From assembly GCA_020744225.1 (NCBI GenBank), contig JAGMWG010000013.1, forward strand, positions 372,001 to 436,000: a stretch of DNA of 64,000 nucleotides. Direction: 5' to 3'. This document shows, piece by piece, positions 54,573 through 64,000 of this stretch (position 1 is its first letter; each line of letters starts with the position of its first letter). Source of the stretch: Paraphoma chrysanthemicola. Taxonomy: Eukaryota; Ascomycota; Dothideomycetes; Pleosporales; Phaeosphaeriaceae. The position numbers and the translations under genes are program-made. A model generated the notes under the pieces. That model was not told the DNA's origin and searched no databases. It saw only the letters and a list, made by a program, of their open reading frames with translations.

Positions 54573-56258
54573 TCAGGGCAGTTCCAAAACATCCTTCAAT
54601 AAAGCCAAAGCCCCAAACAGCTCGTTGTCGTGATATCTCCTCGAAATAATTTGCAAATCAATCGGCGCATCTTCAAAGTCTGTCTGCTCCCAAAGCTCCT
54701 TTACATGTGCGCATTCCTTACCAAGCGGCTTGTAGTCTTCCGCGTACTTCTCGCCCTTCTCCGCCTTGATTGGCGTCGGAAAAACGACGCCGGGATAATC
54801 AACAAGATTCCACAGCGCCGTATACGACCAGTAGAACGCAGTATCGTGAGCGCATGCAGGACCGACAAAAGCGGGAGCGATCACAACATCTACGTTTTGT
54901 GCGGCCCAGCTTTTGACAAAATCAATACGGAACTGGTCGCGTTCACCGACAAGCTGGTTTACATCTTCTGCGTTCAGCATGCCATACTTCTCGGCATCCG
55001 AAAGTCCCCATTCTGTCAGCGAGAGGATCGGTTCGCCGCCTGATGCGAAGGCGTCCTTGACTACAGCGCCACCGTCGGGCCAGTACATGCGTCGGGTATA
55101 GGAAACTGCCTCTCTCGATTTGTATGGGTTGAAAGTCTTGACCTCGAATGCGCCAGCGTTTGCGGGGTCGGAGAGACGCTTCTTCGCCCACGCGATGGCA
55201 CGTCGAACTGGTGGCTGAGGAATGATGAAGCCGTCATGCTCCACTATACCAATTCTCAGTGGCTTCGATGCAATGCTCGTCTGCAAGCCTGTCCATGGAA
55301 TTGGGATGAGCTTTGGATCCTCGAGCCATGGCTTCGAATCGATCATCAGCTTGGTGAAGAGCTCTAGGTCTCTCAAGCTTCGACACATTGGCCCTGGGCA
55401 GCCCAGAATGTTGAGCTCTGCTGAGAAGGGATGACTGATCATGTCGTTCATTGGCAAGATGCAGCTGGTCGGTTTGAACCCATAAATACCGCAGAATGCA
55501 CTAGGACAACGGATGCTCCCTCCGATATCAGATCCGACGCCCATGACTGAGCCCTTCATTGAAACGAGCGCGCCTTCGCCCCCAGATGACCCGCCGGAAC
55601 TGAGATGGATGTTGAAGGGATTAAGGGTGCGGCCATAGTGTGATGTTGACTCCAAATGCATGATGGCTTGTGGTTGATTTGTCTTGCAATAGAACACGGC
55701 ACCCATGCTTCTCAACAAAGCCACCATATGACAGTCCTTCTCGTCTAGGGTAGTGCTTGCAATGCAGCCTGCTGAGGAGTAGGTCCCAGCAACAGGCATG
55801 TGCTCCTTGATGCTCACAGGAACACCGTGGAGTGGACCAATGGTCTTTCCATTCTTTTCAAGGTAGTCGTCAAGCTCTTCCGCCTGCTTGATGGCCTCGT
55901 CCATGAACCATTGTGTCAAGCAGCATGTCAGCTGGTGCGCGATGATGGAACGCTTGGAGAAAGCCGTGGCGACTTCGACAGCAGTCAACTTCTTATGAGC
56001 AATCGCTTCCGCCAGACCGGTCGCATCGTAATTTTCTGTTATTCTGACCTCTTTCGAGGTGAGCAGCCCACATTTTGCAGGCACCGAGGAAACATTGCTT
56101 GGTGGGCTTGAGAAGAAGGTTGCTGGCAGCCGAAGCTCGTTGGGTACTTTTGCAGCGAACGCTTCGAGTATGCTGGTGCGCTTCTTTTCGTATTCCTGTG
56201 TGCCTTGAGGAAGCCCCTTGGGCTGAACGATAGCTAGCTTCTGCGGTCCGCCACCCAT
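54573..56258 (-). CDS. Amidase-signature hydrolase (acetamidase-like)
   Basis: A single exon of 561 residues from MGGGPQKLA; an in-frame ATG at 56333 would add 25 hydrophobic residues. Amidase-signature enzymes hydrolyse carboxamides with a Ser-cisSer-Lys triad: Lys in GVPVSIKEHMP, cis-Ser in LSSGGSSGGEGAL and the nucleophile Ser in GVGSDIGGSIRCPSAFCG. All are present, so the enzyme looks active. The overall layout (EYEKKR N-terminus, YDATGLAEAIAHKKLTAVEVATAF, QTDFEDAPIDLQIISRRYHD end) resembles fungal acetamidases and amide-degrading paralogues such as AmdS-type. It diverges from an MFS transporter over 900 bp; with the Zn2Cys6 gene beyond, this may be a small nitrogen/carbon scavenging or detoxification module. 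Confidence 0.9.
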   Translation of the reverse strand: MGGGPQKLAIVQPKGLPQGTQEYEKKRTSILEAFAAKVPNELRLPATFFSSPPSNVSSVPAKCGLLTSKEVRITENYDATGLAEAIAHKKLTAVEVATAFSKRSIIAHQLTCCLTQWFMDEAIKQAEELDDYLEKNGKTIGPLHGVPVSIKEHMPVAGTYSSAGCIASTTLDEKDCHMVALLRSMGAVFYCKTNQPQAIMHLESTSHYGRTLNPFNIHLSSGGSSGGEGALVSMKGSVMGVGSDIGGSIRCPSAFCGIYGFKPTSCILPMNDMISHPFSAELNILGCPGPMCRSLRDLELFTKLMIDSKPWLEDPKLIPIPWTGLQTSIASKPLRIGIVEHDGFIIPQPPVRRAIAWAKKRLSDPANAGAFEVKTFNPYKSREAVSYTRRMYWPDGGAVVKDAFASGGEPILSLTEWGLSDAEKYGMLNAEDVNQLVGERDQFRIDFVKSWAAQNVDVVIAPAFVGPACAHDTAFYWSYTALWNLVDYPGVVFPTPIKAEKGEKYAEDYKPLGKECAHVKELWEQTDFEDAPIDLQIISRRYHDNELFGALALLKDVLELP

Positions 56259-57158
56259 GGTGAAAGATTGATGTGATGAAGACAAGATAGTAAAGCCCGA
56301 AAGTGAAATCAATGCTTTGGTTTTGAAGAACAACGTGAGGCAGGTAAGGTCGGCTTGGCCAATTCAGCTTCCTTATCAGACATGCTGAGGGAGGTGTGCT
56401 CCATTCCCCAAGTAGCATACTATCTAGGTATCATTTGCGGGCCCGGTGTGGCCACAATCTTGTGATGCACATCCGTAGGACCGGTTCGCATAGCAAGAGG
56501 TATGAACAGGTCTCGACTGAATGCGCAATTGATCCTGATACGACAAAGACGATACGGCGACCATGAGCTAGCTGGTGCCAAAGTTACGCGCGACAGCGGA
56601 AATCGTCCGGGTGGGGTTGCGATGAACACGCTAATGCAGCCCCCATCCTTCTTCGAATCGCTAAGTCGCGCCACCGTGCATCCCCTCCAATGAGAGACAA
56701 TTACGCAGCTATCTGCTATCGTTCATGTACAATCACTCTTCCCCGCGTTTTGAAGCCCATGTTGAGACTGCGCGAGTCGTGGTTCCGATTCCGACACCGC
56801 TTCAGAGCAGTGTAGCAGGAGCAACGCAGGCCTTGCGACAGCCACAATGAGTCGGTATCTCGTTCCAAATGGCCAGATACGCTACATCATCGTGCCTCGT
56901 CGCAAGCCGTATCTCTGGTCCCCTAGCTGCAGATATCTAATCCTCAAAGCAACGACCAGGGTTGAGATATCGCGTTGAGAAGCATAAATACCAGGCGACC
57001 GTAGTCGCACAAGATCATCACCACCCCTCATCATCGCTGGCTTTGTCCCTTTCTTTCAAAAGTCATATAGCAACTTTATATGGTCTCTATAGATTTCACA
57101 GTTACTTCGCCACCTTCACATCTTCTTAGGTCACCACAGGCAATCCTTCGACTGCACC
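56259..57158. promoter_or_regulatory. Divergent promoter region, amidase / MFS transporter
   Basis: 900 bp between outward-facing start codons. Upstream of the transporter are GATA-type motifs (for example AGATATC and TATCTA contexts at 56700-56970), which would fit nitrogen control, but such short words are expected by chance. Confidence 0.4.
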
Positions 57159-58881
57159 ATGGCAGATCGTTCAACGGCCGATGCTACCCCCGGCACGGTC
57201 CACCTGGTTGACCTCGAGCATACTCTGCATACCCGACATGCTGGTAACGGTACTGGCGATATCGTGCTTGTCCCGACCCCATCAAACGATCCGGATGACC
57301 CACTCAATTGGACTCCACGAAGGAAGATGATGGCGACAATATGCTCGAATCTGTATACTTGGATGACTGGCATGGTAAGGGGAATTGTACGACATATATT
57401 GAGACACGTACTGACTTCGTACCTCCACCTCTACAGGCTGTGTCCACTGTTTACTCAGTGCTTGTACCGCTCTCTGAGAACTCGGGAGTCTCGGTATCGA
57501 CGCTCAACGAAGGAACTGGGTATATGTTCCTGCTGCTGGGCTGGGGGCTATTGTTCTGGCAGCCTTTTGCTCTCAAGTATGGCAAACGACCAGCGTATCT
57601 GATCTCTGTACTCGGCGCAATCGGTACGAGCATATGGAGGTAAGCCATTGGTCTCCATTTATTGGAGTCGTAGACACTAACAGTAATGCCAGTGCCTATG
57701 TCAAGAGCAATGGCGAGTGGATTGCTCGTTGCCTCGTTATGGGCTTCTTCATCGCTCCAATCGAAGCTCTCCCGGAGATTTCGGTCACAGATATCTACTT
57801 TACGCATCAACGAGGCACCTACATGGGCATATATTCGTTCACCTTGGCCGGTTCCAACTACTTCGCTCCGGTCATCTGTGGCTTCATTGCAGAGCGACAA
57901 GGATGGCAATGGGTCTTCTACTGGCCAGCTATCTTCAATGCCGCAACATTCATATTTCTCTTCTTCTTCATGGAAGAATCAAATTATCAACGACGAACAA
58001 CGGGCATAGTCACGGCACCAGAGTCACCGCCAGCGGGGTTAAATGCTGATATGCTTGATCAGGAGAAGGCGCATCCCGTCACGTCTCAGTCTGCTGCGAG
58101 CATCGAGGCTGGCACAGTCACCAAATCCTTTACCCAGAAACTCTCGATCTGGCAACCGATGCCTGGCCAGAATATGGCCCAACGCGCAAAGCGAAGCTTA
58201 CAATATCTGGGTTGGCCAGTCATCGCGTATTGTGGCTTCAGCTACGGCTCTTATCTGATTCTATTCAACATTCTCAACGCCACCGCCTCCATCATTCTCG
58301 GTGGGGCACCATACTATTTCAGTGCCTCCATGGTCGGCCTCAGCTACCTCTCTTGTGTGGTTGGTGTGATAGTTGGCTCGCTCACTTCAGGTCGCCTCAG
58401 CGATTGGCTCACAATTAAGCTTGCTCGACGCAATAATGGTGTTATGGAGGCTGAGCACCGTTTGTGGCCGTTCGCGACATGCTTGATCATGGTACCCGGC
58501 TCACTCATCTTGTGGGGCGTCGGCGCCGCGAACCAGGTCCACTGGTTTGGACTTGTTTTCGCCATGGGTTGTCTGGCGTATACATCGAGTCTTGGTATTA
58601 CTCTGAGTGTGAACTACATGATCGACAGCTATCACGATATCAGCGGTGATGCCATTGTGGCAGTCATTTTGATCCGCAATACCATGTCCTTTGCTGTCAA
58701 TTATGGCATCACGCCATGGCTTAGGAATCTTGGCTATCAGAATTGCTTTCTGAGCGCGGCTTTCGTTGGTCTGGCGGCTTCTTCGGTGTTCTTGATTATG
58801 ATCAAGTTCGGAAAAGGGCTACGCGTCAGGTCCAGTGGCAAATACTGGAGTATCGTCAACGCGGACAAGGCGAAGATGTAG
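57159..58881 (+). CDS. MFS transporter, DHA1-like drug:H+ antiporter
   Basis: Exons 57159-57374, 57437-57639 and 57684-58881 (introns 62 and 44 nt) give 538 residues. The N-terminus includes DIVLVPTPSNDPDDPLNWTPRRK, the diagnostic 'PSNDPxDPLNW' entry motif of fungal DHA1 transporters. Twelve helices follow: GYMFLLLGWGLLFWQPFALKYGKRP carries motif A-like GKRP, EALPEISVTDIYFTHQRGTYMG matches helix 5, and a central loop of about 100 residues (MEESNYQRR... to QPMPGQNMAQRAK) precedes the second half. Family members expel xenobiotics or toxins and move small amino compounds. Splicing restores SIWSNASAYVK at the third exon. The substrate is unknown; context suggests an amide or its product. Confidence 0.9.
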
Positions 58882-59540
58882 GGATCGGAAATGGTTCATG
58901 AAATACTCTCTTGAATTATTGTTGCATGTCTCGTAGCTAGATCGAAGTATCTGCATCATGAGGTTGGCTCCTGAAGGCTCTAGCGTATACTTGCGGCTTC
59001 AGCGCACAGAGCGTAGAGCAGCGAAGATCTCAAAGCTACTCTTATTCAGTAGAAGACCGAAGCCCTTAGACACACTTGTAATTTATCAAATGGTACTCGT
59101 ATCAAGTCATGCGACTAGGAACTGCAATAGACCAAGGGAAATGGAAGCGAGCCGCATGGCCAGGTACTGTACGTCAAACGCCACCGGGGCATCAGGAGTA
59201 CCGAGCCTTTCCTTGTTCACTGAGACCTTATCTTAGCGTACATGCCCCACGTTTGCTTGCTTCTAGCGTCTAGGCACGTGCGCTAAATCGACAGCCCGAG
59301 CACCTGCTTCCAGACCCATCACTTTGGTTTAAACTTCTCAGTCTCCTGTTGCCCGATTTTCACCCACTACAGACTCCAGAGTCATTGCCTTGATGCAACG
59401 AAGGGCTCTATCCAGTAGCGTACAGTCGCCATCCGCCCATCCGATATGTGACCGATCGCCGTTTCGGCCACTCGCGCAGTGAGCGTTTCAACAATAATCA
59501 AGCATTCCCAGCGAAGGCTACGGATCTTGTGCCCAAGGAG
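58882..59540. other. Intergenic, nothing recognised
   Basis: 659 bp between two plus-strand genes; transporter terminator and regulator promoter. A frame running upstream of the regulator ATG from 59448 lacks an ATG of its own. Confidence 0.4.
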
Positions 59541-61150
59541 ATGAGCGTCCAGATACAGCGCCAAAGACTGCGAGGAAAGACCGGCTGTCTGACATGTAGG
59601 GCCGACAAGCAGTACCTGCAAAGCAACACTGACGAGAAAAGGCCGAAGTAGGCGGAAGAAGTGTGACGAGCATACACCTGTATGCGAGAGGTGCGCAACA
59701 TCTGATCGAGTTTGTCGATGGCCAGTTCCGGAGCAGATGTTCGATCGACGATATGCCTCCCACCCAAAGTCGCGATTCAACAATAGTGCTGAAAGCCCGG
59801 CATTAAGTTTACAGTCTGCCCATGCGGCACACAGGCAGCTTACTGTGGATTTGGAGGTCGTCATATCGCGTCACTTCATCGAAAAATACTATGAATACCT
59901 GTTGCTTCCGGATTGCCATCCTGCTTTCCATGATGGGTGGATAAAGGACATTCAAGAGCTGATGGTGGATGATGAAGGTTTACGATATGCTGTCCTCGCC
60001 AATGCCGCCTCTCATATCCACAATGTGGACACCAACCCAGGCATGCAATCTTTAGCTCTCAAGTACTATTCCAAATCGATTCGAGGACTGTCGCACGTCT
60101 TGGATCAGGCCAATGATCCGTACCTTGCAAGCTGTAATGGTCTGCTCATGTCGATCATACTACTGTATCTGCATGGAGTGTGTTGACCGCAGTTACATCA
60201 AATTCAAACAGGCTGACACATGCAGTGCTTGGGCAAGGGCACGTACACCGATATTCCTCCTCATCTCCAAGCTGCCGTACGTGTTCTCAGTCTCCGATTC
60301 TTCGACGATTCCGACAACGAGCTACAGCCATTTGATCTACTGGCTTTCGAGAGCGTTCTGTATCAGATCTTCCTCACGAGCACTGTTCATTGTGAGTTGC
60401 CTTCGGTGTTACAAACGACGCGCGGCACGACGACTGACTTTCTGCCAATGCTTAGGGTCGGACCCAGCACCTTTATCGGATTTTGACCTTCAATTCTGGA
60501 TACAGGCGGAAACCTTACTCGAACGAAAACCCATGTTTTCTGGACCCAGGAGCCTGAACAGCCCCGTGCTCGGAGTGCCCATCGCCCTCTTCAGATTGGT
60601 AGTCCAAGCCAAAGAAGCATATCAGCATCCTCGGCAATATGATGAAGCGACTCTCGAGCAATTACGCCGTGAAGTGGAAGCATGGGAAGGCGTCGTTCTC
60701 AGCAACGGCAGAATCGATGCTTCAGCCGAACATCAATCACAGAACATACAACATATCTATTACGAAGGCGCAAGCTATCTATATATACTCATCATCTCCT
60801 TACTTCTCGAGCAAATCGACCAAAGCCTATGGAGCCCGGCCCACAACCAACTCCCGAACACCGTGCCCCGAGACACATGGCAAATGCGAAAAGCCTTGTT
60901 CATCCTACAGCAATTCGAGAGGGATGACGGTTGGACTAATTGCTTTATCGGCAACTGGCCGACTTATACACTAGGCTTCTTTTGTAGAGATGAGGAGGAT
61001 ATTGCCGTTATCAGAAACGAGATGAAGCGCAGATGGGATCTGACCAAATTTGTCCAGATTGCTCGTTTCCACGAAGACCTGGAAAAGGCCTGGGAGCATC
61101 GGAGTCATTGTACAGCTGGCACTGCCGTGTCCGTTATCAGCGACTTTTAG
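59541..61150 (+). CDS. Zn(II)2Cys6 transcription factor
   Basis: Exons 59541-59595, 59642-60177, 60226-60391 and 60456-61150 (introns 46, 48 and 64 nt) give 483 residues. The first intron lies inside the zinc cluster. Spliced, it reads CLTCRSRRKKCDEHTPVCERC, exactly the CX2CX6CX5-7CX2C spacing of a binuclear cluster; the GTAGGG donor and AAAAG acceptor with CACTGACGAG branch are the only choice that restores X6. The middle-homology region includes FIEKYYEYLLLPDCHPAFHDGWIKDIQ and QPFDLLAFESVLYQIFL, of the fungal-specific TF domain (Fungal_trans_2 type). It probably controls nearby genes such as the amidase and transporter, but that is inferred from position only. Confidence 0.87.
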
Positions 61151-61624
61151 ACTCTTTGGGCGGATGCGACTCGCCGAGTCTTTGGTTTGGAGCGGCTTGA
61201 TAGGCCGAGGGTGATGGAGTCGTGCACTGATACCTCAAGGGCTATCCGCCACGAGGTATTCTGGATCTACACATTCAGCCCTTGGAAATGGGTCTGAGTA
61301 CTACGTGGTGGGTTTCAAGCGTGGGCATCCAGCTGCCCAGTAGTGTATGAAGAAAGCTGCATTCGACCTGTTATCAATTTACATATAAGTCCACTGAATA
61401 GCTCTATGATGATATCTACTCTTCTCACCGTTCATTACGACACACATCATCCGACCCAAGGGCCAGGGCGTAAAAATAATCTGCGCACAGAGCACACGTT
61501 CATCGAGTTCCCAATGACATGCATTTATTTCATTTCATATGTCGTCTATATTCTACAATCTTCATACCCAAACTTCACTCATTCTACACTTGTCTCCACT
61601 TGCTCTCCACCCTGATCCACCTGC
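61151..61624. other. Convergent intergenic region
   Basis: 474 bp between convergent genes; terminators only. Confidence 0.4.
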
Positions 61625-64000
61625 TCAATGCTCATGTCCATGATGTTCATGACCAACGCCTTTATCCCCAAAATCAACCCTCCATCCCCTCCCAATGCCC
61701 ACCTTCGGACTGCGGACGACCGCCCACGCCGCCTTCTTGCCCTCGGCAGCATGATACTCCAATTTCGCCTCTTTCCTCCTGCGGCTTTCCTTTTGACCTT
61801 CCTCCATGATAATTACATGCTCCTTGCCCTTCCAGGCCTTTGGCGCACCAACAATAATGATCTTCTCCACGCGCACCTTCTCCATCAATTTGATGTATTT
61901 TTGTGTCTTGGACGATGGGGAACTAATATCGACGTTCGCAGATGTGAGAATCTCACGCTTGCTATCAAAGTCGAAGCGGCGATGGATGAATGCGCCTTGT
62001 TGGTAGTCGAACGTTTCGCCGTCGTCGAGGTACAGCGTGCCCGAGGCGTTGCCGTCTTTGTCAAGAACGACGACGAGCGTAAAGGGGTCGTATTTCATGA
62101 GGCCCGAAGAGCGACGCGGGCGGTCGCGACGCGGAATGATGTGGCCGCCTTGCATGAGGAGGGGAATCTTGTCGAGAGGCGCGGCGACGGTGTGGTGGCC
62201 TGCGCCGGTGTAGGTAGTGTAGTCGAAATAGTCATAGTAGGGTTGCGAGTCGGCAATGTAGACGGAGACGCTGTCGGCGCCTTCTTTGGTCACGGGCTTA
62301 GCAAGCAGACCAGTGGAGCCAATGTAGAGCTGGTCGTCGACGGCGAAGCCGTTTTCGTCTTCAGGGTGAATGTAGAAGTTTGGTCGAATGATGGGAGCGC
62401 CAGTGGTAGATGCTTCGTGGAAAGCAGTGTACCAGGCAGGAAGAAGCTGGTAGCGCAGACGCAGAGCTTGGGTGATTATCTCGGTGTATGGCGACCCAGG
62501 GATATATGGTTCGCGACGACGGGTGTCGATGTGGGCGTGGCCACGGAAGAAGGGATAGTAAATACCAGCCTGGTACCAGCGAGTCAGGAGCTCCTTGCTG
62601 GGGTTGCCAAAGAAACCACCAACATCAGCACCAGCGAATGGGAACCCAGAAATGCCTTGGTTAAGAACCATAGGGAGGGACGCTTCAAGATGAGCCCATT
62701 CAGCCAGGTTGTCTCCGGTCCACATAGCGGCACTACGCTGGCTGCCGGAATAGAAGGCGCGGGTGAGCACAAAAGGACGACGCACCTCGCCCTTCTTGCG
62801 CTCTGTGATGGCCTGGTAGGTGGCATTATGGAAAGTCATGCCGTTGATGTTGTGTACATCACGATGTTCCCAATTGCCGTGGTGCAGATTGTCCTTTGGC
62901 ATGGTTGTCTCTGGCCCGTTGAAGACCGAAGGCTCATTCATGTCGTTCCAAATGAAGGTGTTGGAGGCAGTGCCCTTAAATTTGTCGTATTTGAACAAGC
63001 CCTTCCACCAGTCGATGGCTGCAGGGTTGAAGCAGTCGATCCACATGGATGATCCAGGCCAGCACCAGCCTTCGTACTGGTTGCCATCTTTGTTCTTGAC
63101 GGCAAGATCCTTCTTCTTGAGCTCGTCAATGACGGGGTAGTTGTCGGTGTTTTTGATATGCGGGTCGATGATGGCAACAAGCTTACGATCCCGCTTAGCG
63201 AGCTGCTTCTGCATCTTATCCGGGTCAACGAAGGTCAAAGGATCCCACGTGAAGTACTTCTTCTCCTGAGTGTACTCAATGTCGAGCCAAATGACATCAT
63301 AAGGGATGTTGAACTTGTCGAACCGTCGGTCCACATCCTTGACATCCTCATCGGTGACATAGTTCCAGCGACACTGGTGGTAGGCGATAGCGAACGACTG
63401 TGGCATAGCCGTGTAGCCAGTAAGCTCACCATACTGGCGAGTCAGATCCTGAGGAGTTGGGCCCAGGAAGACAAACACGTCCAACAGGCCGCTTTCGGAG
63501 ATCCAGTGGGTTTGCGTATCAGTATGGCCCTTGAGACCAAGTGCCAGAGGGTTCGCGGTGTTCTTTGTCTTGACAACATCGATCCAGGTCTCAGCAGCGT
63601 TGAGCCAGAAGACGCCGACGGTCGACCCCTTTCGGTGGGCTTGCATGAATGGGATGGCGCCGTACAGTGTCATAGGACTATCCATCTCGTACTCGAAAAC
63701 ATCAGCGTTGTACAGCCGGTATGGCTCGGTGTAGGCATCGTCGCCGCCCCTGCATCAATCAGCCATTGTCCTTCTCCCAAGATGGACCTTCATACCTCGT
63801 GGTCTTGAGCGACAGCCTGGTAGCATGCTCAGGGATGCCAAAGACATGCTCGTAGCCAGGGAACGAGATGTCCAATGCCACGGCCTCAGGTCCGCGCGGC
63901 TTGCTGTCTGTGTTGCCGCCAAACGTCTCATCCCACCACGTGCTCTCATCTTCGCCCTTGGCCTCTTCTTTCTTGTCTTCTTCCTTGGCTTCCTCCTCGC
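61625..64000 (-). CDS. Glucosidase II alpha subunit (GH31), 5' end beyond window
   Basis: In-window exons, in transcript order, are 64000-63796 (partial) and 63749-61625, with a 46 nt intron. Glucosidase II removes the two inner glucoses from N-linked glycans in the ER and gates calnexin cycling. The GH31 catalytic nucleophile Asp is in FIWNDMNEPSVFNGP; DIEYTQEKKYFTWDP, HGNWEHRDVHNINGM (specific to the neutral ER group) and FAGADVGGFFGNPSKELLTRWYQ follow, then the beta-sandwich C-terminus. Upstream the exon reads EEAKEEDKKE...DESTWWDETFGG, an acidic insert, then GYEHVFGIPEHATRL. It ends HEHHGHEH without a KDEL, as expected since the beta subunit retains it. About the first 250-270 residues lie outside the window. 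Confidence 0.95.

Noticed and set aside
61628..63052. 474-codon plus-strand open frame
   Set aside because: It lies exactly antisense to the GH31 gene, whose domains and codon use are unmistakable. The antisense product has no signature and is a by-product of GC-rich third positions.

Overview
The window is eukaryotic nuclear DNA from a filamentous ascomycete (Pezizomycotina; a plant-associated Dothideomycete is my best guess). The reasons are: genes of 1-9 exons with 44-120 nt GT-AG introns carrying CTAAC/CTGAC-like branch points; HET-domain, Zn2Cys6, UMTA/LaeA-like methyltransferase and cytochrome P450 genes; and a cellobiose dehydrogenase beside an AA9 lytic polysaccharide monooxygenase (LPMO). 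Genes lie on both strands without operons. Exon joins below were worked out by eye from splice signals, reading phase and family conservation; no transcript data were available. There are no rRNA or convincing tRNA genes, CRISPR arrays or recognisable transposons.

Layout. 0.6-14.3 kb is largely housekeeping: NOP10 (H/ACA snoRNP), an LCL2-type ER protein, a long coiled-coil protein (probably spindle pole body), a single-pass membrane protein with a PPxY tail, a dienelactone hydrolase, GTP cyclohydrolase I, and a CTD-kinase (Ctk1/CDK12-like) with a very long RS-rich N-terminus. 15.3-21.8 kb holds a monocarboxylate-type MFS permease, a secreted DUF8021-like protein, an orphan 684-residue protein and a PSI-like membrane protein. 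22.1-27.4 kb is a lignocellulose-oxidation locus: cellobiose dehydrogenase with a C-terminal CBM1 (minus) and an AA9 LPMO (plus) diverge from one 1.4 kb intergenic region. 27.8-33.5 kb returns to housekeeping: a Q-rich small protein, a core septin and the U3 processome protein PWP2.

34.0-45.6 kb is the accessory segment: an orphan protein, a secreted Cys-containing protein, an intact HET-domain gene, a 9-exon UMTA/LaeA-like methyltransferase diverging from a 7-exon P450 over 260 bp, and a decayed HET gene. 46.1-53.6 kb has a secreted SGNH esterase, a scramblase/AIM25 protein, tRNA-splicing endonuclease subunit SEN2, a short LPAEIRNQIY protein, the NatC auxiliary subunit NAA38 and a conserved hypothetical. 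54.5-61.2 kb holds an amidase, an MFS drug:H+ antiporter-like transporter and a Zn2Cys6 regulator, a possible small catabolic or export cluster. The window ends inside the glucosidase II alpha-subunit gene (GH31).

The most interesting places are the CDH/AA9 divergent pair, the methyltransferase/P450 pair flanked by one live and one dead HET gene, the splice architecture (a GC-AG intron, micro-exons of 11, 19 and 23 nt, and stop-free introns whose lengths are multiples of three), and several secreted or membrane proteins of unknown function.
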